Below are positions 8,917-17,149 of a stretch of 64,000 bases of DNA, piece by piece; position 1 is the stretch's first letter; the number at the start of each line of letters is the position of its first letter. The position numbers and the translations under genes were made by a program. The notes under the pieces are model-generated. The model was not told the DNA's origin and did no database searches. It worked only from the letters and a program-made list of their open reading frames with translations. Origin of the DNA: Pedobacter sp. FW305-3-2-15-E-R2A2 (GTDB taxonomy: Bacteria; Bacteroidota; Bacteroidia; Sphingobacteriales; Sphingobacteriaceae); assembly GCF_038446955.1 (NCBI RefSeq), contig NZ_CP151803.1:5456001-5520000 (forward strand), read 5' to 3'.

Positions 8917-9234
8917 GAATTGTTTATTTCATATTGCATATTTTTTGCAATAAAATTTTGCAAACAAAACAAAAACCACCCAAAACCAATATTAGAATGC
9001 AAAAAATAAGACATTACCAGAATTCAATTGCTCAAATTTCACAAAAAACTTCAGAAGTGATCGCTAAATTTAAAGCCGTAAATCCCTGGAAAAGAAAAAT
9101 TATCGGCGCAATGCATCAGATTTGCAAAAAATATGCAAAACAAAAAAAAACAATCTATTTAAAAAAGAGGTGATATCTAATCCCGGATCCGAGTACCTGA
9201 AAGACAACAAACTGATCAAATGGTAATTAATCTC
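8917..9234. other. AT-rich intergenic leader with repeated TGCAA/TTGCA motifs
   Basis: This gene-free stretch upstream of SusC contains a perfect inverted repeat, TATTGCA (8932-8938) and TGCAATA (8946-8952), with a 7-base gap. Several further TTGCA/TGCAAA copies occur near 8955, 9001 and 9122-9140. The arrangement could be a regulator-binding array. It also holds an open stretch at 9170-9226 with no convincing start. I see no RNA gene or mobile element. Confidence 0.4.
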
Positions 9235-9275
9235 AAAAAAATAGCCTGTGTCGTAACCGACACAGGCTATTTTTA
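9235..9275 (-). terminator. Intrinsic terminator after slyD
   Basis: A perfect 13-base inverted repeat (9241-9253 and 9258-9270) with a TAAC loop is flanked by A6 on one side and T4 on the other, so it can work in both directions. It lies 22 bases past the SlyD stop on the minus strand. Confidence 0.9.
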
Positions 9276-9291
9276 TATAAATTCAGATCTA

Positions 9292-9792
9292 CTAGTGACC
9301 TTCGTGACCATCAGCACCATGTGCATGGCCATGACTTAATTCTTCTTGAGTCGCCTCACGTACAGTAAGGATTTTACCTGCAAAAATCAGGTTTTTTCCA
9401 GCCATAGGGTGATTTAAATCTACAGAAACGGCAGTTTCATGGATAGCAGTAACACCTGCTCTGAAATGATTGCCTTGGTTATCCTGCAAAGGAATAACAT
9501 CACCTACAGCAGGTAATCCAGCTTCCTTAAACATGTCAATTGGCAAATCAGCAAAAGCTCCCGGATCTAATTCACCGTAACCGTCAGCTGCAGTAAGCTC
9601 AAAGCCATACTCATCACCAACATTCAATCCTGCCAAATGCTCTTCAAATTTTGGCAACATCATTCCTGTACCATATAGAAATACAAGTGCATTTTGCTCA
9701 TCTGCTTTCTCTACAAAAACTTGTTGTCCTTCTTCATTAGTCGTATGCAATTCGTACGTTAATGATACTACTGTATTGGGTTTAATACTCAT
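9292..9792 (-). CDS. slyD: FKBP-type peptidyl-prolyl isomerase, SlyD-like
   Basis: The 166-residue protein has the split FKBP domain plus inserted chaperone flap typical of SlyD. The opening (VVSLTYELHTT) and FLYGTGMMLPKFEEHLAGLNVGDE belong to the FKBP part. ELTAADGYGELDPGAF starts the flap, and NHPMAGKNLIFAGKIL closes the FKBP domain. The C-terminus is a short His-rich tail (HGHAHGADGHEGH), which in SlyD proteins binds nickel or zinc. It would catalyse proline isomerisation and assist folding in the cytoplasm. It follows the DUF255 gene by 7 bases, suggesting cotranscription, and is closed by the terminator at 9235-9275. Confidence 0.92.
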   Translation of the reverse strand: MSIKPNTVVSLTYELHTTNEEGQQVFVEKADEQNALVFLYGTGMMLPKFEEHLAGLNVGDEYGFELTAADGYGELDPGAFADLPIDMFKEAGLPAVGDVIPLQDNQGNHFRAGVTAIHETAVSVDLNHPMAGKNLIFAGKILTVREATQEELSHGHAHGADGHEGH

Positions 9793-9799
9793 TATGATG

Positions 9800-11815
9800 T
9801 TATTTAGTTATCAATTTTAATGCTTCATCAACAGTAGCTACTGGCAACTGGCATACTTTATTTCGGCAAATATAGATTTTTGTTTCAATGCTTCCCTTAT
9901 CTTTTAACAAAGGAAGTGTTGAATTTGTTCCTGACAGAATAATTTTATTGGGAATATAACGACTATTAATTTCTTTTTTCAGCATTCCTGCACTTTTCCC
10001 TGTAATCGCGATCTCGTTTACCCCGAACACTTCATTCAATAACTGAATGGCCCAGTTCGAGTATGCAGAGCCATAGGTTTTAATTTGTGGCTGAACTGAA
10101 GCCAGCATTGCAGCCGCCTGATCGACATAGCGCTCCTCATCAAAAAGCAAACCCAAAGCATGTAAATTTTGTGCCATAACGGAATTCGATGCAGGGATTA
10201 CATTGTCCATAATTTCATGTTTCCTGGCAATTAGTGCTTCTCCACTCAATGGTGTATAAAAAAACATCGGGCTTTCCGTATCTGCAAAATTTGCAATGAC
10301 CTGATCAGTTAGCTGTTTTGCTTCATATAACCATTTTTCATCAAAATCAGCCTGATATAAAGCGATCAGGGCTTCGATAAAAAAGGCATAGTCATCAAGG
10401 AAACCTGAAATCGTTGCTTTTCCACTTTTGAAATTCCGGAACAGCGTTCCTTCTGTAGTTTTTAACTTATCGAGCATAAAATCAGCTGCGCTTTTTGCCA
10501 TCTGATAGTATCCCTTTTGATCAAAGATCTCTGAACTTTCTGCCAGCGCTTTAATTGCCATCGCATTCCATGCGGTCAGACATTTATCATCCAAGCCTGG
10601 CCGTGCCCTTTTACTTCTTTGCTTCAGGAGTTTCAGTTTGAGATCGCTTAGCTTCTGTTTCAGTTCTTCCAGGTCAATCCCATTTTCGGCGGCAAATTCT
10701 TCATCCTTCTGTTTCCGCAGCAGGATATTGGTTTGTTCTTCTTCCCAGTTTCCTTCTTCAGAAATGTGATAATAAGCAATCAGCAAAGCACGATCGTCCG
10801 GACTCATGGTTTCGAGTTCCGCCTGATCCCAGACATAAAACTTTCCTTCTACACCTTCACTATCTGCATCCAGTGCCGAATAGAATAAACCTTCGGCCGA
10901 AGTCATTTCTCTTGCCAGCCAGGCTATTGTTTCTTCAGCTACCTCTTTAAATAAAGGCAGACGGGTATATTGATAAGCTTCTGCATACAGGCTAATGAGC
11001 TGAGCGTTATCATACAACATTTTCTCAAAATGAGGTACATGCCAGTTTCCGTCTACTGAATAACGGGCAAAGCCTCCGGCGATCTGATCATAAATCCCCC
11101 CAAGGGCCATTTTTTCCAGTGTTAAAAGCGTAGCCGCATGTGTATCCTGGTCTCCGGCAAGGAAGCTGTAACGAAGCATAAATTGCCAGTTATTGGGCAT
11201 AGGGAATTTAGGCGCCCGGTTATAGCCACCTTCGGACATGTCAAAATATTGCTTCCAGGGTGCTACCACCTCAGTAAGGTGTTCCTGCGTATAACTTTCT
11301 CTTTTTATATTTGGGATGATTTTTTCCGCATTCCTGATCCCATCTGTCAGGCGATCGGCATATTGTATTGCTTTATCTGGTTCATGCTGCCAGAGATCAG
11401 CTACGTTTTCCAGAATATTTATCCAATCGTCCTTTTTGAAATAAGTTCCTCCATAAATGGGTCTTTGATCTGGCAAGCATAGACAGTTCAATGGCCAGCC
11501 TCCACTACCAGTCATCAGTTGAATCGCCAGCATATAAATCTGATCGATATCCGGACGCTCTTCCCGATCCACTTTAATACAGATAAAATGACGGTTCATG
11601 ACTTTAGCGACCTCCTGATTTTCAAAGCTCTCCCGTTCCATTACATGACACCAATGGCAAGCGGAATAACCAATGCTCACCAGAATTAGTTTATTTTCCT
11701 GCTTTGCTTTCTCCAAAGCTTCCCTTCCCCATTCATACCAGTTCACCGGGTTATGGGCATGCTGTAATAAATAAGGAGAAGACGCTTTAATCAGACTGTT
11801 AGGTTCCATATTCAT
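9800..11815 (-). CDS. Thioredoxin-fold DUF255 protein (YyaL/SPATA20 family)
   Basis: The 671-residue protein has an N-terminal thioredoxin-like DUF255 domain (residues about 5-165) with a CxxC active-site motif at C53-C56 (SACHWCHVMERESF). An alpha/alpha-toroid region follows, resembling N-acylglucosamine 2-epimerase folds (HFEKMLYDNAQLISLYAEAY, SALDADSEGVEGKFYVWD). The length matches full-size family members. The biochemical role is not established; a redox or protein-quality function is usually assumed. Start alternatives are ATG at 11815 or 11809 (MEPNSLIKASSPYL), and family proteins begin close to the second. It is followed by slyD after 7 bases. Confidence 0.9.
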   Translation of the reverse strand: MNMEPNSLIKASSPYLLQHAHNPVNWYEWGREALEKAKQENKLILVSIGYSACHWCHVMERESFENQEVAKVMNRHFICIKVDREERPDIDQIYMLAIQLMTGSGGWPLNCLCLPDQRPIYGGTYFKKDDWINILENVADLWQHEPDKAIQYADRLTDGIRNAEKIIPNIKRESYTQEHLTEVVAPWKQYFDMSEGGYNRAPKFPMPNNWQFMLRYSFLAGDQDTHAATLLTLEKMALGGIYDQIAGGFARYSVDGNWHVPHFEKMLYDNAQLISLYAEAYQYTRLPLFKEVAEETIAWLAREMTSAEGLFYSALDADSEGVEGKFYVWDQAELETMSPDDRALLIAYYHISEEGNWEEEQTNILLRKQKDEEFAAENGIDLEELKQKLSDLKLKLLKQRSKRARPGLDDKCLTAWNAMAIKALAESSEIFDQKGYYQMAKSAADFMLDKLKTTEGTLFRNFKSGKATISGFLDDYAFFIEALIALYQADFDEKWLYEAKQLTDQVIANFADTESPMFFYTPLSGEALIARKHEIMDNVIPASNSVMAQNLHALGLLFDEERYVDQAAAMLASVQPQIKTYGSAYSNWAIQLLNEVFGVNEIAITGKSAGMLKKEINSRYIPNKIILSGTNSTLPLLKDKGSIETKIYICRNKVCQLPVATVDEALKLITK

Positions 11816-11919
11816 GCTATAAAGGTAAAAAGATAAGAATCGCCATTATTTTTTATTCTACAAAATGACAGAAAACACAATTGAGGGTGATATCTTTAAA
11901 GATAATTTATTCCCAACAC

Positions 11920-12102
11920 ATGATCAGATTAAACAAAGACACCCCTTCAGAGGTATTACAGGAAGTAAAGAAAGGCGATTTAGTGACGGATACCTTCAGT
12001 AAGACTGGTCTTGTGGAAGAGATCGAAACTTCTGACGATGGGCTATATAAGGTTTACAGCTTTCACCTGGTTACCGGCAGAACAATCACGGTTAAAAAAT
12101 AG
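11920..12102 (+). CDS. Small conserved hypothetical protein (60 aa)
   Basis: The predicted 60-residue soluble protein begins MIRLNKDTPSEVLQEVKKGD and ends TGRTITVKK. It looks like a short beta-rich domain (LVTDTFSKTGLVEEI, GLYKVYSFHL), perhaps SH3/KOW-like, but I do not recognise the family. I chose ATG 11920 over the in-frame 11881 because the extra 13 residues are AT-rich and look non-coding. The next gene starts four bases after its stop, so it heads a three-gene run leading to the dipeptide epimerase. Function unknown. Confidence 0.6.
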   Translation: MIRLNKDTPSEVLQEVKKGDLVTDTFSKTGLVEEIETSDDGLYKVYSFHLVTGRTITVKK

Positions 12103-12106
12103 AAAA

Positions 12107-12616
12107 ATGAGGTACGCAAGGGGTATCCTGTATGTGATTTACTTCCTGATGTATTTACCAGTGGTAATTCCAGGAATGATCATCCTTTTTGTCGGTATGT
12201 TGTGGCGAATCTTCCATGACTACCAGGACAACCGTCTTTTCGAAAAAGAATACCAGGAATTCCTGCAATCCGTTGAAGGGAAATCCTTTTTTTGCTATAA
12301 CAACAACACCAGAAGCCAGCTCTTTATTGAGGCCATTGTTTTACCGGTTTTAATTCCGGAGGTCAACGTTATTTTTCTAAATGGCAGGACTCCGGAGGCC
12401 GATTTCAGCCGGAGATTTATTTCTCACATGCTTTATGGCATTAACGATCAAACCGGCTTCCCTTATCTCCTGAAGGTGGTCAATGGAGAAGTCCTGGATC
12501 AGTCTGTCAACAATGAACTTTTCAATACATTCAACCAGAACAAAGCGCCTGATCAATTGTTACACAAGATCAGTACGTTCTACCAGTGTCCGGAACATAA
12601 AGCAATCAGCTCATGA
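12107..12616 (+). CDS. Hypothetical protein with N-terminal membrane helix (169 aa)
   Basis: The 169-residue product starts at ATG 12107, four bases after the previous stop. Residues about 7-32 (GILYVIYFLMYLPVVIPGMIILFVG, split here as GILYVIYFLMYLP and VVIPGMIILFVG) form one or two hydrophobic helices. The rest is a soluble domain without motifs I recognise (FCYNNNTRSQLFIEAIV, NKAPDQLLHKISTFYQCPE). Its stop overlaps the epimerase start (ATGA), implying coupled translation. Function unknown; the coupling suggests involvement with peptide or wall-fragment metabolism, but this is only context. Confidence 0.65.
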   Translation: MRYARGILYVIYFLMYLPVVIPGMIILFVGMLWRIFHDYQDNRLFEKEYQEFLQSVEGKSFFCYNNNTRSQLFIEAIVLPVLIPEVNVIFLNGRTPEADFSRRFISHMLYGINDQTGFPYLLKVVNGEVLDQSVNNELFNTFNQNKAPDQLLHKISTFYQCPEHKAISS

Positions 12617-13710
12617 AAATCACTCATACCGAAATCTACCGCTTTAGCATCCCTATGGAGCCTTTTGTCATTGCAACAGGCACGATGCATTTTGCACAAA
12701 ATGTACTCATCCGTATTCATACAGACGCCGGTATTCATGGCGTTGGAGAGTGTTCGGCTTTCCCGATGATTGTCGGAGAGACACAGGAAACCTGCCTGGC
12801 CATGGCCAAAGATTTCGCACAGATTCTGATTGGTAAAGATCCGCTTGACATTCCCGAAAGAATGAATGACCTTCTCGGTTATGCAGCACACAATGGCACC
12901 ATAAAGAGCGCTTTTGATATGGCCTTATTTGACATTGCAGCCAAACACGCAGACCTCCCTCTGTATCGCTTTCTGGGAGGTCAGAAAAGAAGCGTAGAAA
13001 CAGACATGACCATTGGCATTGACAGCCCTGAGAACATGGCCCTGTCGGCCTTGAAATTCCAACAGCAAGGCTGTCGTATCCTGAAGATTAAACTCGGAAA
13101 AAAGGTTCATGAGGATATAGAAAGGGTCCGGCAAATCCGGGAGGCCGTAGGCGACGTGATGACCATACGTCTTGATGCCAATCAGGGATGGAATTTTGAC
13201 GATGCCTTATATGCATTGGGCGCATTGGCTCCTTTTAATATTGAATTCTGTGAGCAACCGATGCGGACCTGGTTCGACGACAGGTTACCGGAGCTCAAAG
13301 CAAATTCTCCCATCAAACTTATGGCCGACGAGAGCTGTTACAACCACCATGATGCCCGTAAATTAATCAATAGCCAATCCACCGAATACCTGAACATTAA
13401 GTTCTCAAAATCCGGTGGTATCCTGGAAGCACAGAAAATACATGAAGTTGCCCTGCAAACGGGTACAAAATGTATGATTGGCAGCATGCTGGAAAGCAGG
13501 ATTGCCCTTACTGCAAACCTTCATTTTGCGTTGTCCAGTCCGAACGTCATTTTCTTTGACCTGGACACCTGTTTATTAGGGCATTTAGTTGACCCGGTCA
13601 TCGGCGGATTAACCTACGACGGCTTCTTTCTCGATGTACCTGAAAATTCCGGGATCGGTGCAGATGCAGATCCATCTTTCCTAAAAACCTGCGAACAATG
13701 GATTGTGTAG
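12613..13710 (+). CDS. Dipeptide epimerase (enolase superfamily, Ala-D/L-Glu type)
   Basis: The 365-residue enzyme belongs to the muconate-lactonising subgroup of the enolase superfamily. The N-terminal capping domain opens ITHTEIYRFSIPMEPF. The barrel carries the catalytic KxK (K158/K160, ILKIKLGKK), metal ligands D188 (RLDANQGW), E214 (FCEQP) and D239 (MADES), and the opposing lysine in NIKFSKSGG (K263/K266). This pattern is typical of L-Ala-D/L-Glu epimerases that recycle murein peptides. Exact dipeptide specificity cannot be read here. The gene overlaps the upstream membrane-protein gene by four bases. The M19 and M20 peptidases and the GH25 lysozyme nearby fit wall-peptide recycling. Confidence 0.9.
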   Translation: MKITHTEIYRFSIPMEPFVIATGTMHFAQNVLIRIHTDAGIHGVGECSAFPMIVGETQETCLAMAKDFAQILIGKDPLDIPERMNDLLGYAAHNGTIKSAFDMALFDIAAKHADLPLYRFLGGQKRSVETDMTIGIDSPENMALSALKFQQQGCRILKIKLGKKVHEDIERVRQIREAVGDVMTIRLDANQGWNFDDALYALGALAPFNIEFCEQPMRTWFDDRLPELKANSPIKLMADESCYNHHDARKLINSQSTEYLNIKFSKSGGILEAQKIHEVALQTGTKCMIGSMLESRIALTANLHFALSSPNVIFFDLDTCLLGHLVDPVIGGLTYDGFFLDVPENSGIGADADPSFLKTCEQWIV

Positions 13711-13714
13711 ACAA

Positions 13715-14006
13715 TTAAGACTCCAGCTGATCAGTCATAAAAACCGCCTGTTCTCCTGGTTGTTCTCCATCATACTGAGAAAACTGCAAGCCATCAATTT
13801 CAAATCCCTGACGCCAATAAAATAAGATTGCAGGTACATTGGTATTTTGAGTTTCGAGCATAACGAGTCTGAACTTATCTTCTCTGGCCTGCTCAACGGC
13901 CTTCCTGATTAGAGCCGCACCAAAGCCCCTGTCTCCTCTAAAGAATGATATTCTTCTATAGTCAGTTTTTCAAGCAATTGATTCGGATCATAATTTCCTC
14001 AGTCAT
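13715..14006 (-). pseudogene. Decayed GNAT N-acetyltransferase
   Basis: The minus strand from 13942 to 13715 encodes 75 residues ending at TAA. They contain a clear acetyl-CoA-binding motif (FRGDRGFGAALIRKA) and the GNAT C-terminal phrase (TNVPAILFYWRQGFEIDG). Upstream in that frame a stop occurs almost at once. A good ribosome binding site (AAAGGAGG) precedes an ATG at 14006, but its frame ends after 14 codons, and a third frame carries further coding-like sequence (YDPNQLLEKLTIEEYHS). The N-terminal half has therefore been lost by frameshift and deletion. The remnant diverges from the MarR gene, which probably once controlled it. Confidence 0.75.
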
Positions 14007-14088
14007 ACTACCTCCTTTCTACAATATTAACAAAATCGAACCAAACATTTTCCACAGCCCTTGCTATTCCAAAACAAACTGATTAATT

Positions 14089-14107
14089 TAGTAAACTAAG
14101 TTTACTA
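14089..14107. promoter_or_regulatory. Palindromic operator, probably for the MarR regulator
   Basis: TAGTAAACTAAGTTTACTA is a perfect 9-1-9 inverted repeat located 39 bases before the MarR start and between it and the divergent GNAT remnant. Size and symmetry fit a MarR dimer site. Autoregulation is inferred. Confidence 0.7.
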
Positions 14108-14145
14108 TAGACTCAATATTGAACTAATTATCCCTGAAAACCCCA

Positions 14146-14619
14146 ATGGAAGATCACCAAAAACACGCTGTTATCTTCAAACAGCTATACGTTCTCAAAA
14201 AGCTCACAGACGATTGGGGCGATAAAAATATCTGCAATCTTTACCAGCCACACTTCAACATGGCATTTATGCCTTTTTTCATGGCTGTTGGTCTGAACGG
14301 GAAGTCAAGCAGTGCCATTGCTGCAAACCTAAAGGTCAGCAGACAGGCAGCGGGAAAGATCATGAAGGAATTAGAACAGACCGGATTGATTAAGGTGGAA
14401 AAAAGTGCAACAGATGCCCGTGCAAACCTATTAGAACTTACAGAAGCAGGAAGGGCATTTTATCTCCAGGTGACCGAACAATCAGCCTTACTGGCGAGAA
14501 AATATGTAAAACTAATTGGAAAGAAACAACTGGAAATGATGACAGAGACGATGGAGAAAATGATCCATTTCCATGAAAAATTAAACCATTGCCACAATAT
14601 GGGAGGAACCCATGGCTAA
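14146..14619 (+). CDS. MarR-family transcriptional regulator
   Basis: The 157-residue winged-helix protein has its recognition region at about 62-105 (SSSAIAANLKVSRQAAGKI, then KELEQTGLIKVEKSATDAR for the wing). This is the MarR pattern in which DxR closes the wing. N- and C-terminal helices supply the dimer interface. A perfect palindrome sits in its promoter region. The likely original target, a divergent GNAT gene, is now broken, so the current regulon is unclear. The stop codon overlaps the stop of the convergent lysozyme gene (TAA at 14617-14619, opposite stop at 14616-14618), with no terminator between. Confidence 0.88.
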   Translation: MEDHQKHAVIFKQLYVLKKLTDDWGDKNICNLYQPHFNMAFMPFFMAVGLNGKSSSAIAANLKVSRQAAGKIMKELEQTGLIKVEKSATDARANLLELTEAGRAFYLQVTEQSALLARKYVKLIGKKQLEMMTETMEKMIHFHEKLNHCHNMGGTHG

Positions 14620-15539
14620 TAGCTGAGGATTCTCGGAATCCTTAAGCGTTCAAACGCCGTACTATCTCCATTAAAAGCATTAAAATCAACCACATGATTG
14701 ATTCCGGTAATGCGGGCTTTATCAGAATGCTGCCAGAAAGACCAATTGGTATCACTGCTGACTTTTAGTTTCGCCTGATGGTAATGTGCAATCCACAAAG
14801 GATACTCATCAAAATGACCTTTCAGGTAATCTTTGTAAAAAGTTAATCCGGAATAGATCATTGGTTTCACCTTTGTTCTCTTTTCAACATAGCTGATAAA
14901 TTCCTGAAGTTCCTTACGCATATTGGCCGGCGCGACCCCATTTAGCTGCTCTATATCTACTACCGGAGGTAAATCCCCCTCTTCGAATTTCACCGTTTGA
15001 AGGAAGAATTTGGCCTGCCATTCGCCCGACTTCTGAGGCCTGAAGAAATGATAAGCACCACAAATAATCCCTGCTTTTGCCGCTTCCCTCCAGTTGCGCT
15101 GAAAATAGGGGTCAACACTTAATATCCCCTCAGTTGCTTTGATAAAAGCGAATTTCACCTGTACCTCATCCTCTTTCATCGCCCTGACCTTCTTCCAGTC
15201 GATCTTTCCCTGATAATAAGAAACGTCAATGCCGTGAATGCTGTATTTCTTGGGAATGCGAATGTCAAAGCTGGAATAAGTCCTGTAGTTAGGATCCTGG
15301 CCCCAATCTTTGATCCAGCGCCAGGTTGAGGTAAAGCCTTTAATCACATATCCATAATAAAATGGAGAAAGCAGAACCAATAAAAGTCCGGCAATAGCTA
15401 TTTTCCATTCCATCGCCAAAGGCTTTTTCTTTTTTGTCACCTTTCTTTTTGCCACAGGCCTTTTCCCCGGAATCGCGGACTTTGCAGTTCTGGTTGTTTT
15501 TCTGGGTGCAGGAGGCTTCGGTGGAACTAATGGTGGCAT
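14616..15539 (-). CDS. GH25 family lysozyme (N-acetylmuramidase), membrane anchored
   Basis: From ATG 15539 the product is 307 residues. It has a Pro/Lys/Arg-rich cytoplasmic N-terminus, one transmembrane helix (IAIAGLLLVLLSPFYYGYVI) and a GH25 domain. GH25 features are GIDVSYYQGKIDW, FAFIKATEG, AYHFFRP and the DxE pair (VVDIEQLNG) that carries catalysis on the MurNAc-GlcNAc bond. The frame opens at 15554, but that start lies on the arm of a terminator hairpin, so 15539 (MPPLVPPKPP) is preferred. It would act on peptidoglycan from the outer face of the inner membrane. Housekeeping wall remodelling or predation are both possible. Confidence 0.88.
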   Translation of the reverse strand: MPPLVPPKPPAPRKTTRTAKSAIPGKRPVAKRKVTKKKKPLAMEWKIAIAGLLLVLLSPFYYGYVIKGFTSTWRWIKDWGQDPNYRTYSSFDIRIPKKYSIHGIDVSYYQGKIDWKKVRAMKEDEVQVKFAFIKATEGILSVDPYFQRNWREAAKAGIICGAYHFFRPQKSGEWQAKFFLQTVKFEEGDLPPVVDIEQLNGVAPANMRKELQEFISYVEKRTKVKPMIYSGLTFYKDYLKGHFDEYPLWIAHYHQAKLKVSSDTNWSFWQHSDKARITGINHVVDFNAFNGDSTAFERLRIPRILSY

Positions 15540-15552
15540 GGCGTAAAAATAC

Positions 15553-15583
15553 AAAAGGGCAACCGATTTGGCTGCCCTTTTTT
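15553..15583 (-). terminator. Intrinsic terminator after the M20 dipeptidase gene
   Basis: The arms AAAAGGGCA (15553-15561) and TGCCCTTTT (15573-15581) form a hairpin with A/T tracts on both sides. It sits 34 bases beyond the M20 stop on the minus strand and directly in front of the lysozyme gene. Confidence 0.8.
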
Positions 15584-15616
15584 GAATAACTATATATTCC
15601 TTTTAAAATCAAGAAC

Positions 15617-16987
15617 TTATTTACTCAACTCCGCAAAATATTTGTGGAATAATGGCAAAGTCTCAATTCCTTTATAGTAATTAAAGATATCGTATTTCTC
15701 GTTTGGCGAATGTAAAGCATCGCTGTCTAAGCCAAATCCGAACAATACAGATTTAATGCCCAACGCACTTTCAAATAACGCAACGATAGGAATACTGCCA
15801 CCACCTCTTGTTGGAATTGGCTTCTTACCAAATGAGTCCAGGATTGCCTGCTCAGCAGCGCGATAAGCAACGCTGTCTGTTGGCGTAACTACCGGTTCAC
15901 CACCATGATGCGCGGTAACTTTCACCTTCACATAGTCAGGAGCAATGCTTTCAAAATGTTTTGCAAAAATGGCGGAGATTTCTTCAGAAGTCTGGTTAGG
16001 AACCAAACGCATAGAGATCTTTGCATTTGCTTTTGAAGGCAATACGGTCTTGGCACCTTCGCCAATATAACCACTCCAGATTCCGTTCACTTCTAAGGTA
16101 GGTCTTGTTCCGGTACGCTCTAAAGTAGAGAAACCTTTCTCTCCCCATTCTGAGTTGATGTCCAGGTCTTCTTTATATTCATTCAGATCGAAAGGAGCTG
16201 AATTTAATGCCGCTCTTTCTTCCTCAGACAATTCCAACACTTTATCGTAAAAGGCAGGAATCGTAATGTGGTTGTTTTCATCATGTAATGAAGCAATCAT
16301 CTTACATAAAATGGTTGCAGGGTTCGCTACAGCACCACCGTAAACTCCGGAGTGCAAATCGCGGTTTGGACCAACAACTTCCACTTCCATATAAGCCAGG
16401 CCACGTAAACCAGTTTCAATAGAAGGATTTTCCATACTGATCATTGAAGTATCAGAGATCAGCACTACATCTGCTTTCAAACGCCCGGTATTTGCTTTCA
16501 CAAATACGCCAAGGTTTGCTGAACCTACCTCTTCCTCTCCCTCAATCATAAACTTAACGTTACAAGCCAGGGTATTGGTTTTCATCATCAGTTCAAAAGC
16601 TTTTACATGCATGTAAAACTGACCTTTATCATCACAGGCACCACGTGCATATATCTTACCATCACGTACCGTAGGTTCAAATGGAGGTGTTTTCCAAAGC
16701 TCCAAAGGATCTGCAGGTTGTACATCGTAATGTCCGTAGATTAAAACGGTAGGTAATTTTTCATCAATGATCTTTTCACCATATACTATCGGATATCCCG
16801 CAGTTTCACAAATCTCTACTTTATCGGCACCTGCGTCCTTCAGTTTCTGGGCAACAAAATCGGCTGTTTTAAGCACATCACCTTTATATTTAGGGTCAGC
16901 ACTTACCGATGGGAAGCGTAATAACTCAAACAATTCGTCTAAAAAACGTTGTTTGTTTTCTTCTACATATTTTTTGATCTCTTGCAT
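15617..16987 (-). CDS. M20 family dipeptidase (CNDP/PepV-like)
   Basis: The 456-residue di-zinc aminoacylase/carboxypeptidase-type enzyme should hydrolyse dipeptides in the cytoplasm. Metal-site motifs are H86 and D88 (IYGHYDVQP), D119/D120 (RGACDDKGQ), E151/E152 (IEGEEEVGS) and a late His segment (SDALHSPNE). An insert domain (EVVGPNRDLHSGVYGG onward) mediates dimerisation. The frame is open to 17014, but an exact -7 promoter motif at 17004-17011 would lie inside that extension, so ATG 16987 (MQEIKKYVEE) is the start. It is monocistronic with a terminator at 15553-15583. Confidence 0.93.
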   Translation of the reverse strand: MQEIKKYVEENKQRFLDELFELLRFPSVSADPKYKGDVLKTADFVAQKLKDAGADKVEICETAGYPIVYGEKIIDEKLPTVLIYGHYDVQPADPLELWKTPPFEPTVRDGKIYARGACDDKGQFYMHVKAFELMMKTNTLACNVKFMIEGEEEVGSANLGVFVKANTGRLKADVVLISDTSMISMENPSIETGLRGLAYMEVEVVGPNRDLHSGVYGGAVANPATILCKMIASLHDENNHITIPAFYDKVLELSEEERAALNSAPFDLNEYKEDLDINSEWGEKGFSTLERTGTRPTLEVNGIWSGYIGEGAKTVLPSKANAKISMRLVPNQTSEEISAIFAKHFESIAPDYVKVKVTAHHGGEPVVTPTDSVAYRAAEQAILDSFGKKPIPTRGGGSIPIVALFESALGIKSVLFGFGLDSDALHSPNEKYDIFNYYKGIETLPLFHKYFAELSK

Positions 16988-17003
16988 AACAAATGATTTT
17001 GGA

Positions 17004-17011
17004 CAAATATA
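17004..17011 (-). promoter_or_regulatory. -7 promoter element of the M20 dipeptidase
   Basis: The minus strand reads TATATTTG, matching TAnnTTTG, 16 bases before ATG 16987. Transcription would start about 10 bases ahead of the gene. No convincing -33 box is visible. Confidence 0.55.
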
Positions 17012-17149
17012 CAAGGTAAAAGATAAATGGAGGTAACGATGTCATGAATAAGCCCTAAACCGCGAATCGTCCAATTCTTCCCGCTGACTGTTCAATTCCC
17101 GATGGAGGAATAGCCTTTCCTTTGCAGGGTCAACAAACAAAGACATCAA

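Noticed and set aside
8778..9173. 131-codon open frame on the plus strand before the SlyD terminator
   Set aside because: It overlaps the SusC start antisense, is Lys-rich from AT-rich DNA and has no recognisable domain.
9170..9226. 19-codon stretch from GTG reading VISNPGSEYLKDNKLIKW
   Set aside because: It has better composition than its surroundings but no ATG, is too short to judge and could be a fragment of a lost gene; not called.
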